From the NCBI GenBank assembly GCA_945907245.1, contig CAMDTB010000006.1:1-64000 (forward strand): a stretch of 64,000 nt of DNA, given 5' to 3'. The position numbers were made by a program, and so were the translations under genes. Below the pieces are notes generated by a model. The model did no database searches. It saw only the letters and a list, made by a program, of their open reading frames with translations, and was not told where the DNA came from. Numbering within the stretch: the stretch's first letter is position 1; every line of letters begins with the position of its first letter. The stretch comes from Rhizobium sp. Q54 (lineage in GTDB: Bacteria > Pseudomonadota > Alphaproteobacteria > SMXS01). Below are positions 56,063-64,000 of the stretch, piece after piece.

Positions 56063-56701
56063 ATGCTGACCGTGCATCATCTGGGCATCTCGCAATCGGA
56101 CCGGATTCTCTGGCTCTGCGAAGAGCTGCAAATTCCCTACGAAATGAAGAAATACGACCGCGACCCGGTCACGAGGCTCGCACCCGCCGAGTACAAGGCC
56201 ATCCATCCGTTCGGCACCGCGCCTGTGATCACCGACGGCGACCTGGTGCTGGGCGAATCCGGCGCGATCATCGAATACATCATCGCCAAATACGGCAACG
56301 GGCGGCTGAAGCTGGCGCCCGATCATCCGAATTATCCGGACTTCCTGTTCTGGTTCCACTTCGCCAACGCCTCGATGATGCCGAGCGGCATGGTCGGCAT
56401 CATCCTGCAGATGATCAGTGCGCCGGAAAGCGACCTGAGCAGGGCGCTGAGTTCGCGCGGCGATAAGGCGTTCGCCATGGTCGAGGACCGGCTGGGCAAG
56501 GCGCGCTATTTCGCCGGCAGCGAATTCACCGCCGCCGACATCATCATGCTGTTCCCGCTGACCACCATGCGCCTGTTCGTGCCGCGCGACATCTCCGGCA
56601 TGCCCAACCTGCTCGCCTACCTGAAGCGCATCGGCGAGCGGCCGGCCTACCGGCGCGCGGCGAAGAAGGGCGACCCGGACCTGCCGCCGAAACTGGATTG
56701 A
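56063..56701 (+). CDS. Glutathione S-transferase family protein
   Basis: A 212-residue cytoplasmic GST. The N-terminal thioredoxin fold reads TVHHLGISQSDRILWLCEEL, then FGTAPVITDGDLVLGESGAIIEYI with the glutathione-binding cis-Pro and ES motifs. The C-terminal helical domain includes YFAGSEFTAADIIMLFPL. The substrate is unknown. GGGGAG stands 9 nt before the ATG. A palindromic repeat follows the stop. Confidence 0.92.
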   Translation: MLTVHHLGISQSDRILWLCEELQIPYEMKKYDRDPVTRLAPAEYKAIHPFGTAPVITDGDLVLGESGAIIEYIIAKYGNGRLKLAPDHPNYPDFLFWFHFANASMMPSGMVGIILQMISAPESDLSRALSSRGDKAFAMVEDRLGKARYFAGSEFTAADIIMLFPLTTMRLFVPRDISGMPNLLAYLKRIGERPAYRRAAKKGDPDLPPKLD

Positions 56702-56733
56702 TACCGGGCGGCACTCTTCAGCCGGCCTCTCCA

Positions 56734-56870
56734 TTGTCACCCCGGACTTGTTCCGGGGTCTGTGTCCATGGAATTAGGAGCATCTCAGAGAGTGCTCCCG
56801 GCAGTTGTCCCAATCCGGCATGATCACATCCCAGCCAGAGACAGACCCCGGAACAAGTCCGGGGAGACAA
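56734..56870. repeat. 137-bp palindromic repeat between convergent genes
   Basis: Arms 56734-56763 and 56841-56870 are reverse complements over 30 nt with one mismatch; each arm has an inner CCCCGG...CCGGGG pair. It has the same design (TTGTCA ends, CCCCG core) as the element at 6087-6226 but a different core sequence. It occupies the gap between GST and nitronate monooxygenase genes and could act as a two-way terminator. Confidence 0.8.
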
Positions 56871-56898
56871 AAGAGGGGAGAATCGGGAGCGGAACGCC

Positions 56899-58296
56899 CT
56901 AGTCGCCGGTGCAGATGCGGTCGACGAGCTGTTTCACCGTAGGGACGAAGCCGTTCGAGTAGAACGGGTCCTGGGCGAAGCGGTAGGCGCTGTGGCCGGC
57001 GAACATCAGGTTGGTTTCCAGGTCGCCGCCATGGGCGATGTCCATCAGCGTCTTCTGGATGCAGAAGCTGCGCGGATCGGCCTTCTTGCCGTTGGAGAAG
57101 TCGCCGTGGTCGGCCCAGTTGGAGAACTTGCAGGCGCTGAGACAGCCCATGCAGTCGGCCTGGTCCTTCTGGATTTCACGCAGCTTGTCGGCGGCGACGA
57201 AGATCAGCGTCTGGTCCGGCGTGCGCATGGTGTGATCGAACCCCAGTGCCTGCCAGGCCGCCGCATGCTCGGCGTCGCCCTGGGTCAGGTAGACGGTGTT
57301 CTTTCGGGCGCCGAGGGAGAACGGCACCTGGTGCTCGCCGACCGGCTCGGCGGTGTAGGCGATCTGGCGCTCGCTGCGGGCGTCGAGCTCGACCAGGAAG
57401 TCGTTGCGGACGGCCGATGAATAGAAGCCGGTGGGCGAGTGGCGATGCAGCTGCACGTCGCCTTCCTCCAGCGTCATCAGCCGCTGCTTCCACTGCTCGG
57501 GAATAGGGCTTTCCCTGGTAAGCAGCGGGCGGGTGCCGAACTGGAAGACGATCGGCCCGACTTCGGGGTTGTCGATCCAGTCCTCGAAGTCACGCAGGTA
57601 CCAGACGCCGCCCGCCATGATGATCGGCGTCTTGTCGAGCCCGAACTCGTTCATGGTCTTGCGCAGCTCGACGATGCGCGGATAGGGCGCCTCGGGCCGC
57701 AGCGGGTCTTCCGAGTTGGACAGGCCGTTATGGCCGCCCGCCAGCCACGGGTCTTCGTAGACCACGCCGCCCAGCATCTCGGCGAACTTGAAATAGGCGC
57801 GCTTCCACAAGGCGCGGAAAGCGCGGCCGGAGGATATGATCGGGTAGTAGCGAACCCCGTAGCGGGCGGAGATCTCGCCCAGCTTGTAGGGCATGCCAGC
57901 GCCGCAGGTGACGCCGTGGACCAGGTCCTTGGCCCGCTCCAGCACGCCGTGCAGGATGCGCTGCGCGCCACCCATTTCCCACAGCACGTTGATGTTGATG
58001 AAACCGTTGCCGGCGGCCCGATCGTAGGCTTCGCGGATCTGGGCGAGGCCGCCCCGAATGCCGAATTCGATCAGTTCCTCGTGGCGGTCCACACGGGTGC
58101 GGCCCGTGTAGATCTGCGGTATCAGCCTGCCGTCGGCGTCGTAGCTGTCGGCGTTGACGCAGGAGACGGTGCCGATACCGCCGGCACCGGCCCATGCGCC
58201 CGCGCTGGCGCCATTGGAAATGGAGATGCCCTTGCCGCCCTCGATGAGCGGCAGGACTTCCTTCCCAGCAATCCTGATGGCGTTGAGCGCCTTCAT
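56899..58296 (-). CDS. Nitronate monooxygenase family flavoprotein with C-terminal cysteine cluster
   Basis: A 465-residue FMN TIM-barrel protein of the nitronate monooxygenase/2-nitropropane dioxygenase family. LIEGGKGISISNGASAGAWAG and GIGTVSC form the N-terminal core; GVTCGAGMPYKLGEI, AGGHNGLSNSED and PIIMAGGVWYL are barrel motifs. Beyond the usual length, the C-terminus has CMGCLSACKFSNW plus a later Cys in SFCIQKTL, a likely Fe-S site. Substrate unknown; oxidation of nitronates is only the family activity. It stands alone, convergent to GST. Confidence 0.88.
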   Translation of the reverse strand: MKALNAIRIAGKEVLPLIEGGKGISISNGASAGAWAGAGGIGTVSCVNADSYDADGRLIPQIYTGRTRVDRHEELIEFGIRGGLAQIREAYDRAAGNGFININVLWEMGGAQRILHGVLERAKDLVHGVTCGAGMPYKLGEISARYGVRYYPIISSGRAFRALWKRAYFKFAEMLGGVVYEDPWLAGGHNGLSNSEDPLRPEAPYPRIVELRKTMNEFGLDKTPIIMAGGVWYLRDFEDWIDNPEVGPIVFQFGTRPLLTRESPIPEQWKQRLMTLEEGDVQLHRHSPTGFYSSAVRNDFLVELDARSERQIAYTAEPVGEHQVPFSLGARKNTVYLTQGDAEHAAAWQALGFDHTMRTPDQTLIFVAADKLREIQKDQADCMGCLSACKFSNWADHGDFSNGKKADPRSFCIQKTLMDIAHGGDLETNLMFAGHSAYRFAQDPFYSNGFVPTVKQLVDRICTGD

Positions 58297-58371
58297 CTGC
58301 GCGAATCCGTACGGTTCAGCCTAGTATACATTCAGGCACATAGGCCAAAACCGTACCGAATCCAAGCTTGA

Positions 58372-60513
58372 TCAGTCGCGCCGCTGCTTCTTGGGCTCGC
58401 GGGTATCGGCGATTTCCTCACCGGTTTCCTGGTTCACCAGGCGCATGGACAGGCGAACCTTGCCGCGATCGTCGACGCCGAGGACCTTCACCTTCACCGG
58501 CTGGCCTTCCTTGACCACGTCGCCGACCTGGGCGACACGGTCCTCGCGCAGTTCGGAGATATGGACGAGACCGTCCTTGTTGCCGATGAAGTTCACGAAG
58601 GCACCGAAATCGACGACCTTGACGACCTTGCCCTCATAGACCATGCCGATTTCCGGCTCGGCGACGATGCCGGTGATCCAGGCGCGGGCCTTCTTGATGG
58701 CTTCCGGATCGCTCGACGCGATCTTGATGGTGCCGTCGTCCTCGATGTCGATCTTGGCGCCGGTCTGCTCGACGATCTCGCGGATCACCTTGCCGCCGGT
58801 ACCGATGACTTCGCGGATCTTATCCTTCGGCACGCTCATGGTCTCAATGCGCGGCGCGTTCGAGCTGAGCTCGTCGCGGGCGTGGTCGAGCGACTTGGCC
58901 ATTTCGGCGAGGATGTGGATGCGGCCGCCCTGCGCCTGCGCCAGCGCGGTCTGCATGATCTCCTTGGTGATGCCGGTCACCTTGATGTCCATCTGCAGCG
59001 AGGTGATGCCGACAGAGGTGCCCGCGACCTTGAAATCCATGTCGCCGAGGTGGTCCTCGTCGCCCAGGATGTCGGACAGAACGGCATAGCTGCCGTCCTT
59101 CTCCAGGATCAGGCCCATGGCGATGCCCGACACCGGCCGGGTGATCGGCACGCCGGCGTCCATCATGGCGAGGGACGAGGAGCAGACGGTGGCCATGGAC
59201 GAGGAGCCGTTGGATTCGGTGATCTCCGACACCACGCGGATGGTGTAGGGGAACTCCTCGGCCGACGGCAGGACCGCCTGCAGGGCGCGCCAGGCCAGCT
59301 TGCCGTGACCCACCTCGCGGCGGCCGGTGAAGCCGGAACGGCCCACTTCGCCGACCGAGAAGGGCGGGAAGTTGTAGTGCAGCATGAAGCGCGAGCGCCA
59401 GTTGCCCTCGAGCGAATCGATGATCTGCTCGTCGTCGCCGGTGCCCAGGGTCACGACGCCCAGCGACTGGGTTTCGCCGCGGGTGAACAGGCACGAGCCG
59501 TGGGTGCGCGGCAGGACCGTCACCTCGGCCAGAATCGGGCGGACGGTGACCAGGTCACGGCCGTCGATGCGCTTGCCGGTCTTGATGATGTTGCCGCGGA
59601 CGATGTCCTTCTCCAGGTCCTTCAGCAGCGTCTTCACCACGCTGGGATCGGCCGGCGGATCCATGTCGGTCAGCGCCGTGACGACCTGATTCTTGGCGTC
59701 GCTGATCGCCTTGGTGCGGGCCTGCTTGTCGGTGTTGGCATAGGCGGCGCGCAGGCCGGCCTCGCCCAGTTCGGCGATGCGCGCCTCGAGAGCGCTGTGG
59801 TCCGGGGCTTCCGGCAGGTTCCAAGGATCCTTGGCGGCGTCTTCCGCCAGGTCGATGATCAGGTCGATCACCGGCTGCATCTGGTCATGGCCGAACACGA
59901 CCGCGCCCAGCATGATCTCTTCGCTCAGCTCGGCGGCCTGCGATTCCACCATCAGCACCGCGGTGCTGGTGCCGGCGACGACCAGGTCGAGCTGCGAGCC
60001 CGGCAGATCGTCGATCGACGGGTTCAGCACGTATTCGCCGTTGATGTAACCGACGCGGGCGCCGGCGATCGGGCCCAGGAACGGGATGCCCGACAGGGTC
60101 AGCGCCGCCGAGGCGCCGATCAGGGCGACGACGTCCGGATCGTTCTCCATGTCATGGCTCAGCACGGTGCACAGCACCTGGGTCTCGTTGCGGAACGCCG
60201 ACGGGAACAGCGGACGGATCGGACGGTCGATGAGGCGCGAGGTCAGCGTCTCCTTCTCGGTCGGACGGCCCTCACGCTTGAAGAAGCCGCCCGGGATCTT
60301 CCCGGCGGCGTAGTATTTCTCGGTGTAGTTGACGGTCAGCGGGAAAAAGTCCAGGCCCGGCTTGGGCGCCTTTTCCGCGACGACGGTGCATAGCACGACG
60401 GTGTCGCCGTAGCTGGCCATGACGGCGCCATGTGCCTGACGGGCGACACGGCCGGTTTCCAGGACCAGCTTGCGGCCGCCCCAGTTGAGTTCCTTACGGG
60501 TGATATTGAACAT
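58372..60513 (-). CDS. pnp: Polyribonucleotide nucleotidyltransferase (PNPase)
   Basis: A 713-residue phosphorolytic 3'-5' exoribonuclease. Two RNase PH domains are seen: the first with [30 protein letters not shown], split by short strands, and the second with [18 protein letters not shown] and [19 protein letters not shown]. The KH domain has [15 protein letters not shown] near 560 and the S1 domain [23 protein letters not shown] near 635. It degrades mRNA, often with RNase E. It follows rpsO after a terminator hairpin. Confidence 0.98.
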   Translation of the reverse strand: MFNITRKELNWGGRKLVLETGRVARQAHGAVMASYGDTVVLCTVVAEKAPKPGLDFFPLTVNYTEKYYAAGKIPGGFFKREGRPTEKETLTSRLIDRPIRPLFPSAFRNETQVLCTVLSHDMENDPDVVALIGASAALTLSGIPFLGPIAGARVGYINGEYVLNPSIDDLPGSQLDLVVAGTSTAVLMVESQAAELSEEIMLGAVVFGHDQMQPVIDLIIDLAEDAAKDPWNLPEAPDHSALEARIAELGEAGLRAAYANTDKQARTKAISDAKNQVVTALTDMDPPADPSVVKTLLKDLEKDIVRGNIIKTGKRIDGRDLVTVRPILAEVTVLPRTHGSCLFTRGETQSLGVVTLGTGDDEQIIDSLEGNWRSRFMLHYNFPPFSVGEVGRSGFTGRREVGHGKLAWRALQAVLPSAEEFPYTIRVVSEITESNGSSSMATVCSSSLAMMDAGVPITRPVSGIAMGLILEKDGSYAVLSDILGDEDHLGDMDFKVAGTSVGITSLQMDIKVTGITKEIMQTALAQAQGGRIHILAEMAKSLDHARDELSSNAPRIETMSVPKDKIREVIGTGGKVIREIVEQTGAKIDIEDDGTIKIASSDPEAIKKARAWITGIVAEPEIGMVYEGKVVKVVDFGAFVNFIGNKDGLVHISELREDRVAQVGDVVKEGQPVKVKVLGVDDRGKVRLSMRLVNQETGEEIADTREPKKQRRD

Positions 60514-60628
60514 GTTGAATTCCTTCTTGCGCGGCCAGCCCTATTGCCAGCCGCCCCTTCCTCGACTCTTTCAATTCGAAGGTCGTCTTTGCCGTCCCGG
60601 TAGCGCATTTGCTGTGGGGACGGTCCTC

Positions 60629-60658
60629 AAAAGCGAAAGCGCCGGACGATGCCGGCGC
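60629..60658 (-). terminator. Rho-independent terminator after rpsO
   Basis: GCGCCGG (60652-60658, minus-strand sense) pairs with CCGGCGC (60639-60645) around a 6-nt loop, followed by TTTCGCTTTT on the minus strand. It lies 8 nt after the rpsO stop and before pnp. Confidence 0.8.
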
Positions 60659-60665
60659 CTTCCTG

Positions 60666-60935
60666 TTACTTGCGCAGTCCAAGGCGCTGGATCAGCGAGT
60701 TGTAGCGCGCCTCGTCCACCTTCTTGACATAGGCCAGCAGGCTGCGGCGCTGGTTCACCATCTTGATGAGGCCGCGGCGCGAATGGTTGTCCTTCTTGTG
60801 GGTCTTGAAGTGCTCGGTCAGGTTGTTGATCCGTTCGGTCAGGATCGCGACCTGGACTTCGGGGGAACCGGTGTCGCCCTTGGCGACGGCGAATTCACCA
60901 ATCAGTTCTTCCTTGCGGGAAGCGGCAATCGACAT
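60666..60935 (-). CDS. rpsO: 30S ribosomal protein S15
   Basis: An 89-residue S15 protein. [39 protein letters not shown] and [12 protein letters not shown] are diagnostic. It binds 16S rRNA early in assembly. It follows truB after 12 nt. Confidence 0.98.
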   Translation of the reverse strand: MSIAASRKEELIGEFAVAKGDTGSPEVQVAILTERINNLTEHFKTHKKDNHSRRGLIKMVNQRRSLLAYVKKVDEARYNSLIQRLGLRK

Positions 60936-60947
60936 CGGATGTCTCCT

Positions 60948-61841
60948 TTAGAGGTTGAAAAGCCGCTTGGGCTTCAGGTTTCCGTCCGTCAGCACGCCGA
61001 TTCCGACGGCCTTACCGGACACCTTGATAACCACCTCTCCATCGAGCCGGCGCGGCACGAATACCGGCTGGCCATGGCGTAAGCGGTCGGCCTCGCTTTC
61101 CATTACGGCGACCGCCGGGATGTCGTCCAGCGGTGTCTCAATGGGCAGTACAAGGCCACAAGGCGGCGCACTATGGTCCAATTCCCCAAGCTTATCCAGT
61201 GAAAATGCTTGGGCCTCGCCGAAGGGTCCGACCCGGGTCCGGCGCAGTGCCGTAACGTGGCCGAGCGTGCCCAGCGCCCTTGCCAGGTCGCGCGCGATCG
61301 AGCGCACATAGGTGCCCTTGCCACAGTCCATCTCGAACTCGGCGCTGTCGGCACCGGCGGCGAGCAGCACGAACCGTTTGACCTCCACCTCGCGCGGCGG
61401 CAGGTCGGGCGGAGCGCCCTCGCGGGCCAGGTCGTAGGCGCGTTCGCCGTCGACCTTGATGGCCGAGAAGGACGGCGGCTTCTGCATGATGACGCCGGTG
61501 AAGGCCGGCAGCGCGGCGTCGATCTGTGCCGCCGTGGGCCGCACCTCGCTCAGGCCGGTTACCGCGCCCTCGGTGTCGTCGGTGTCCCGGCCTTCGCCCC
61601 ATTGCACGGTGAAGCGGTAGGATTTGGAGCCGTCCATGGCGTAGGAGACCAGCTTGGTCGCCTCGCCCAGCGCCAGCGGCAGCACGCCTGTCGCCAACGG
61701 ATCGAGGGTGCCCGCATGGCCGACCTTGGCGGCGTCGAGAAACCGCTTCACCCTGGCGACCGCATGCGCCGAGGTAATGCCCGACGGCTTGTCGAGCACG
61801 ACCCAGCCGCTGATCGGCCGGCCTTTCCTTTTGCGTCCCAT
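60948..61841 (-). CDS. truB: tRNA pseudouridine synthase B
   Basis: A 297-residue enzyme that makes pseudouridine 55 in tRNA. GWVVLDKPSGITSAHAVARVKR and the catalytic Asp in KVGHAGTLDPLATGVLPLALGEAT are at the N-terminus. CGKGTYVRSIARDLARALG is near 185. A C-terminal PUA-like part follows. It lies in the infB-rbfA-truB-rpsO operon. Confidence 0.96.
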   Translation of the reverse strand: MGRKRKGRPISGWVVLDKPSGITSAHAVARVKRFLDAAKVGHAGTLDPLATGVLPLALGEATKLVSYAMDGSKSYRFTVQWGEGRDTDDTEGAVTGLSEVRPTAAQIDAALPAFTGVIMQKPPSFSAIKVDGERAYDLAREGAPPDLPPREVEVKRFVLLAAGADSAEFEMDCGKGTYVRSIARDLARALGTLGHVTALRRTRVGPFGEAQAFSLDKLGELDHSAPPCGLVLPIETPLDDIPAVAVMESEADRLRHGQPVFVPRRLDGEVVIKVSGKAVGIGVLTDGNLKPKRLFNL

Positions 61842-61847
61842 CGAGAC

Positions 61848-62249
61848 CTATTCTTCGTCGGGGTCATGCCCGAGGTCGCGCGCGACCTTGGGCTGGCGCA
61901 GCAGCGCGTCGATCTTGGCCGCCTGCTCGAATGTGCGGTCGACCTCGAAGCGCAGTTGCGGCACGTAACGCATGTCGACCATGTGCCCGACCTGCCCGCG
62001 CAGGAACCGGGCGGAACGGTTGAGGCCTCCCACGACCTTCTCCACGTCCTGGCCGCCCAAGGTCATGATGTAGCCCGTCGCGTTCTTCAGGTCCGGACCG
62101 ACGTCGACCTCGGTGACGGTGATCGAGATGCCCTGCACCGCCGGATCGCGCACGTCGCCGCGCATCAGCACCTCGGCCAGCGCGTGACGCAGCACCTCAC
62201 CCACGCGGGATTGGCGCTGGGTCCGCGGACCGCCACGGGATTTGCTCAT
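61848..62249 (-). CDS. rbfA: 30S ribosome-binding factor A
   Basis: A 133-residue KH-like protein that aids 30S maturation. TQRQSRVGEVLRHALAEVLMRGD at the N-terminus, SITVTEVDVGPDLKNATGYI, and the C-terminal RYVPQLRFEVDRTFEQAAKIDALL fit RbfA. It is between infB (21 nt upstream) and truB (6 nt downstream). Confidence 0.96.
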   Translation of the reverse strand: MSKSRGGPRTQRQSRVGEVLRHALAEVLMRGDVRDPAVQGISITVTEVDVGPDLKNATGYIMTLGGQDVEKVVGGLNRSARFLRGQVGHMVDMRYVPQLRFEVDRTFEQAAKIDALLRQPKVARDLGHDPDEE

Positions 62250-62270
62250 GACCTGCCTGCCTTCGCCCGC

Positions 62271-64000
62271 CTAAAGGGTACGGGCGCGTTCCTCGACCGT
62301 GAACATCTCGATCCGGTCGCCGGCCTTCACGTCGTTGAAGTTGTCGATGGTGATGCCGCACTCGGTACCGGCAGACACTTCCTTGACCTCGTCGCGGAAA
62401 CGGCGGAGCGAGCTGACCCGGCCGTCATGCACCACGACGTCGTCGCGCAGCACACGGGCACGCACATCGGACCGGGCCGCGCCGTCGAGGACGATACAAC
62501 CCGCTGCCTTGCCCTTGCCGGCGTTGAACACTTCCTTGACCTGGGCGACGCCGACGATGGTCTCGCGGATCTCGGGCGCAAGCATGCCCGACAGCGCGGA
62601 CTTGATGTCGTCGACCAGGTCGTAGATCACCGAGTAGTAGCGGATCTCGACGCCGTTCTGTTCGGCCATGGTGCGGGCCTTGCCCTGGGCGCGGACGTTG
62701 AACGCCAGGATCGGCGCCTTCGACGCCTCGGCCAGCGCCACGTCGGATTCGGACACGCCGCCAACCCCGCTGAGCAGTATCTTCACCGCCACCTCGTCGG
62801 TGTTCATGGCCTGCAGCGAGCTGGCGACCGCTTCCGCGGAACCATGCACGTCGGCCTTGATGACCACGGGCAGCTCCTGCACCTCCTTGGTCTTCAGCTT
62901 CTCCATCATGGACTCGAGCGACGCGCGCTCCGCCGGGCCGGCCAGCCTTTCCTTGAGCTGGCGCTGGCGGTAGGCGGAAATCTCGCGGGCACGGGCCTCG
63001 CTCTCGACCACCAGGAAGTCGTCGCCCGCCATGGGCGCGCTGGTGGCGCCGAGCACGGCGACCGGCTGCGAGGGGCCGGCTTCCTTCACATTGTTGCCCT
63101 TGTCGTCGATCAGCGCCCGGACGCGCCCCGATTCGGCGCCCATCACGAAGATGTCGCCGATGCGCAGCGTGCCGCGGGTGACGAGGACGGTGGCGACGGC
63201 GCCGCGGCCCTTGTCGAGCATGGATTCGATGACTACGCCTTCGGCCGCGCGTGTCGGATTGGCGGCGAGCTCGAGCACTTCGGCCTGGAGAATGATGGCT
63301 TCCTCCAGCTTGTCCAGGTTGGTGCGCTCCTTGGCCGACACTTCGATGTCGAGGGTGTCGCCGCCGAGGCTTTCGACCACGATCTCGTACTGCAGCAGCG
63401 CCTGGCGGATCTTGTCCGGGTTGGCGTCGTACTTGTCGATCTTGTTGATCGCCACGATGATCGGAACGTTCGCCGCGCGGGCATGCTGGATGGCCTCGAC
63501 CGTCTGCGGCATGATGCCGTCGTCGGCCGCCACCACCAGCACCACGATATCGGTCACCTGCGCGCCGCGGGCGCGCATGGCGGTGAACGCCGAGTGGCCG
63601 GGCGTGTCGAGGAAGGTGATCTTCTCACCGCTCGGCATGGTGACCTGGTAGGCGCCGATATGCTGGGTGATGCCGCCCGCCTCGCCGGACACGACGTCCG
63701 TGGCGCGCAGCGCATCGAGCAGCGACGTCTTGCCGTGGTCGACGTGGCCCATGACGGTCACGACCGGCGGACGCAGCCGCAGATCGTCGGGGCTGTCGGC
63801 CGCGCCGGTCAGGCCGGCTTCGACGTCGGCTTCCGCCACGCGCTTCATCTTGTGGCCCATCTCGGCGACGATGATCTCGGCGGTATCCGCGTCGATGGTG
63901 TCGTTGACGCTGACCAGCACGCCGATCTTCATCAGCTCGCGCACCACGTCGTTGGCGCGCTCGGTCATGCGGTTGGCCAACTCGGCCACGGTGATGTTCT
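62271..64000 (-). CDS. infB: Translation initiation factor IF-2, 3' part (5' end outside window)
   Basis: The reading frame stays open to the window edge, so the N-terminal region of IF-2 is missing; about 576 residues are present. The IF2_N-like segment [21 protein letters not shown] leads to the GTPase domain: [34 protein letters not shown] and [11 protein letters not shown]. Domains II-IV follow to the C-terminal [20 protein letters not shown]. It places initiator tRNA on the ribosome. Typical first-visible gene of the rbfA-truB-rpsO unit. Confidence 0.97.
   Translation of the reverse strand, partial: NITVAELANRMTERANDVVRELMKIGVLVSVNDTIDADTAEIIVAEMGHKMKRVAEADVEAGLTGAADSPDDLRLRPPVVTVMGHVDHGKTSLLDALRATDVVSGEAGGITQHIGAYQVTMPSGEKITFLDTPGHSAFTAMRARGAQVTDIVVLVVAADDGIMPQTVEAIQHARAANVPIIVAINKIDKYDANPDKIRQALLQYEIVVESLGGDTLDIEVSAKERTNLDKLEEAIILQAEVLELAANPTRAAEGVVIESMLDKGRGAVATVLVTRGTLRIGDIFVMGAESGRVRALIDDKGNNVKEAGPSQPVAVLGATSAPMAGDDFLVVESEARAREISAYRQRQLKERLAGPAERASLESMMEKLKTKEVQELPVVIKADVHGSAEAVASSLQAMNTDEVAVKILLSGVGGVSESDVALAEASKAPILAFNVRAQGKARTMAEQNGVEIRYYSVIYDLVDDIKSALSGMLAPEIRETIVGVAQVKEVFNAGKGKAAGCIVLDGAARSDVRARVLRDDVVVHDGRVSSLRRFRDEVKEVSAGTECGITIDNFNDVKAGDRIEMFTVEERARTL

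Overview
The window is GC-rich chromosomal DNA of an alphaproteobacterium. The class is clear from an Irr-type iron regulator, an RpoE/ChrR singlet-oxygen sigma/anti-sigma pair with its typical target genes, the ubiE-ubiB-coaBC-dut / mutM-echA-rpsT-dnaA neighbourhood, and gene order throughout. The order cannot be fixed from sequence alone. No tRNA, rRNA, CRISPR array, transposase or phage gene is visible. Coding density is high and most genes sit in short overlapping operons.

Layout. 0-4.1 kb: 3' part of gltB, gltD and a small orphan gene (glutamate synthesis). 4.1-8.6 kb: a flavin-binding-fold protein, an MDR-type reductase, a secreted M19 dipeptidase whose 5' end is occupied by a 140-bp palindromic repeat, and an MscS-type channel. 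8.6-14.9 kb: a singlet-oxygen/photooxidative stress locus, with rpoE-chrR facing a cfa, DUF1365, amine-oxidase-like and photolyase operon. Matching TGATCC-N18-TA promoters precede both units. 14.9-19.3 kb: a secreted protein and a four-gene Mla-type lipid transport operon. 19.4-28.1 kb: mixed genes including a phosphatase, an ankyrin protein, SCO, YcgN, an unusual AT-richer patch of small overlapping ORFs, a polysaccharide deacetylase, PBP1A, and an SbtA/SbtB-like bicarbonate transporter with its PII-like partner.

28.3-46.1 kb: the replication and housekeeping core gyrB, recF, dnaN, dnaA, a rhodanese gene and rpsT, with a possible origin region between rpsT and the rhodanese gene; echA and mutM; then on the + strand ubiE, ubiB, coaBC, dut. 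These are followed by a sulfur operon (Rrf2 regulator, cysK, moeB/thiF-like, DsrE-like), a VapBC/FitAB-type toxin-antitoxin pair and a 2-hydroxyacid dehydrogenase.

46.3-58.3 kb: an SH3 protein and a TetR gene divergent from three oxidoreductases (MftD-like FMN enzyme, FadH/OYE-like flavoprotein, KstD/fumarate-reductase-like FAD enzyme). Next comes an Irr - rubrerythrin - Fe-S (CCG-like) protein - DUF3501 iron/peroxide locus with an Irr-box-like site, then DUF4431, GST and nitronate-monooxygenase-like genes. 58.4-64 kb: infB (partial), rbfA, truB, rpsO, pnp, the classical translation/RNA-decay operon.

The most notable points are: a ChrR homologue that has lost all zinc ligands of its sigma-binding domain but kept the cupin metal site; an MftD-like/OYE/KstD-like cluster without mycofactocin biosynthesis genes, whose OYE member lacks one Fe-S cysteine; a perfect 30-bp inverted repeat splitting a signal-peptide coding region; a hairpin that hides a ribosome-binding site; and an Irr-box candidate in front of the rubrerythrin operon.
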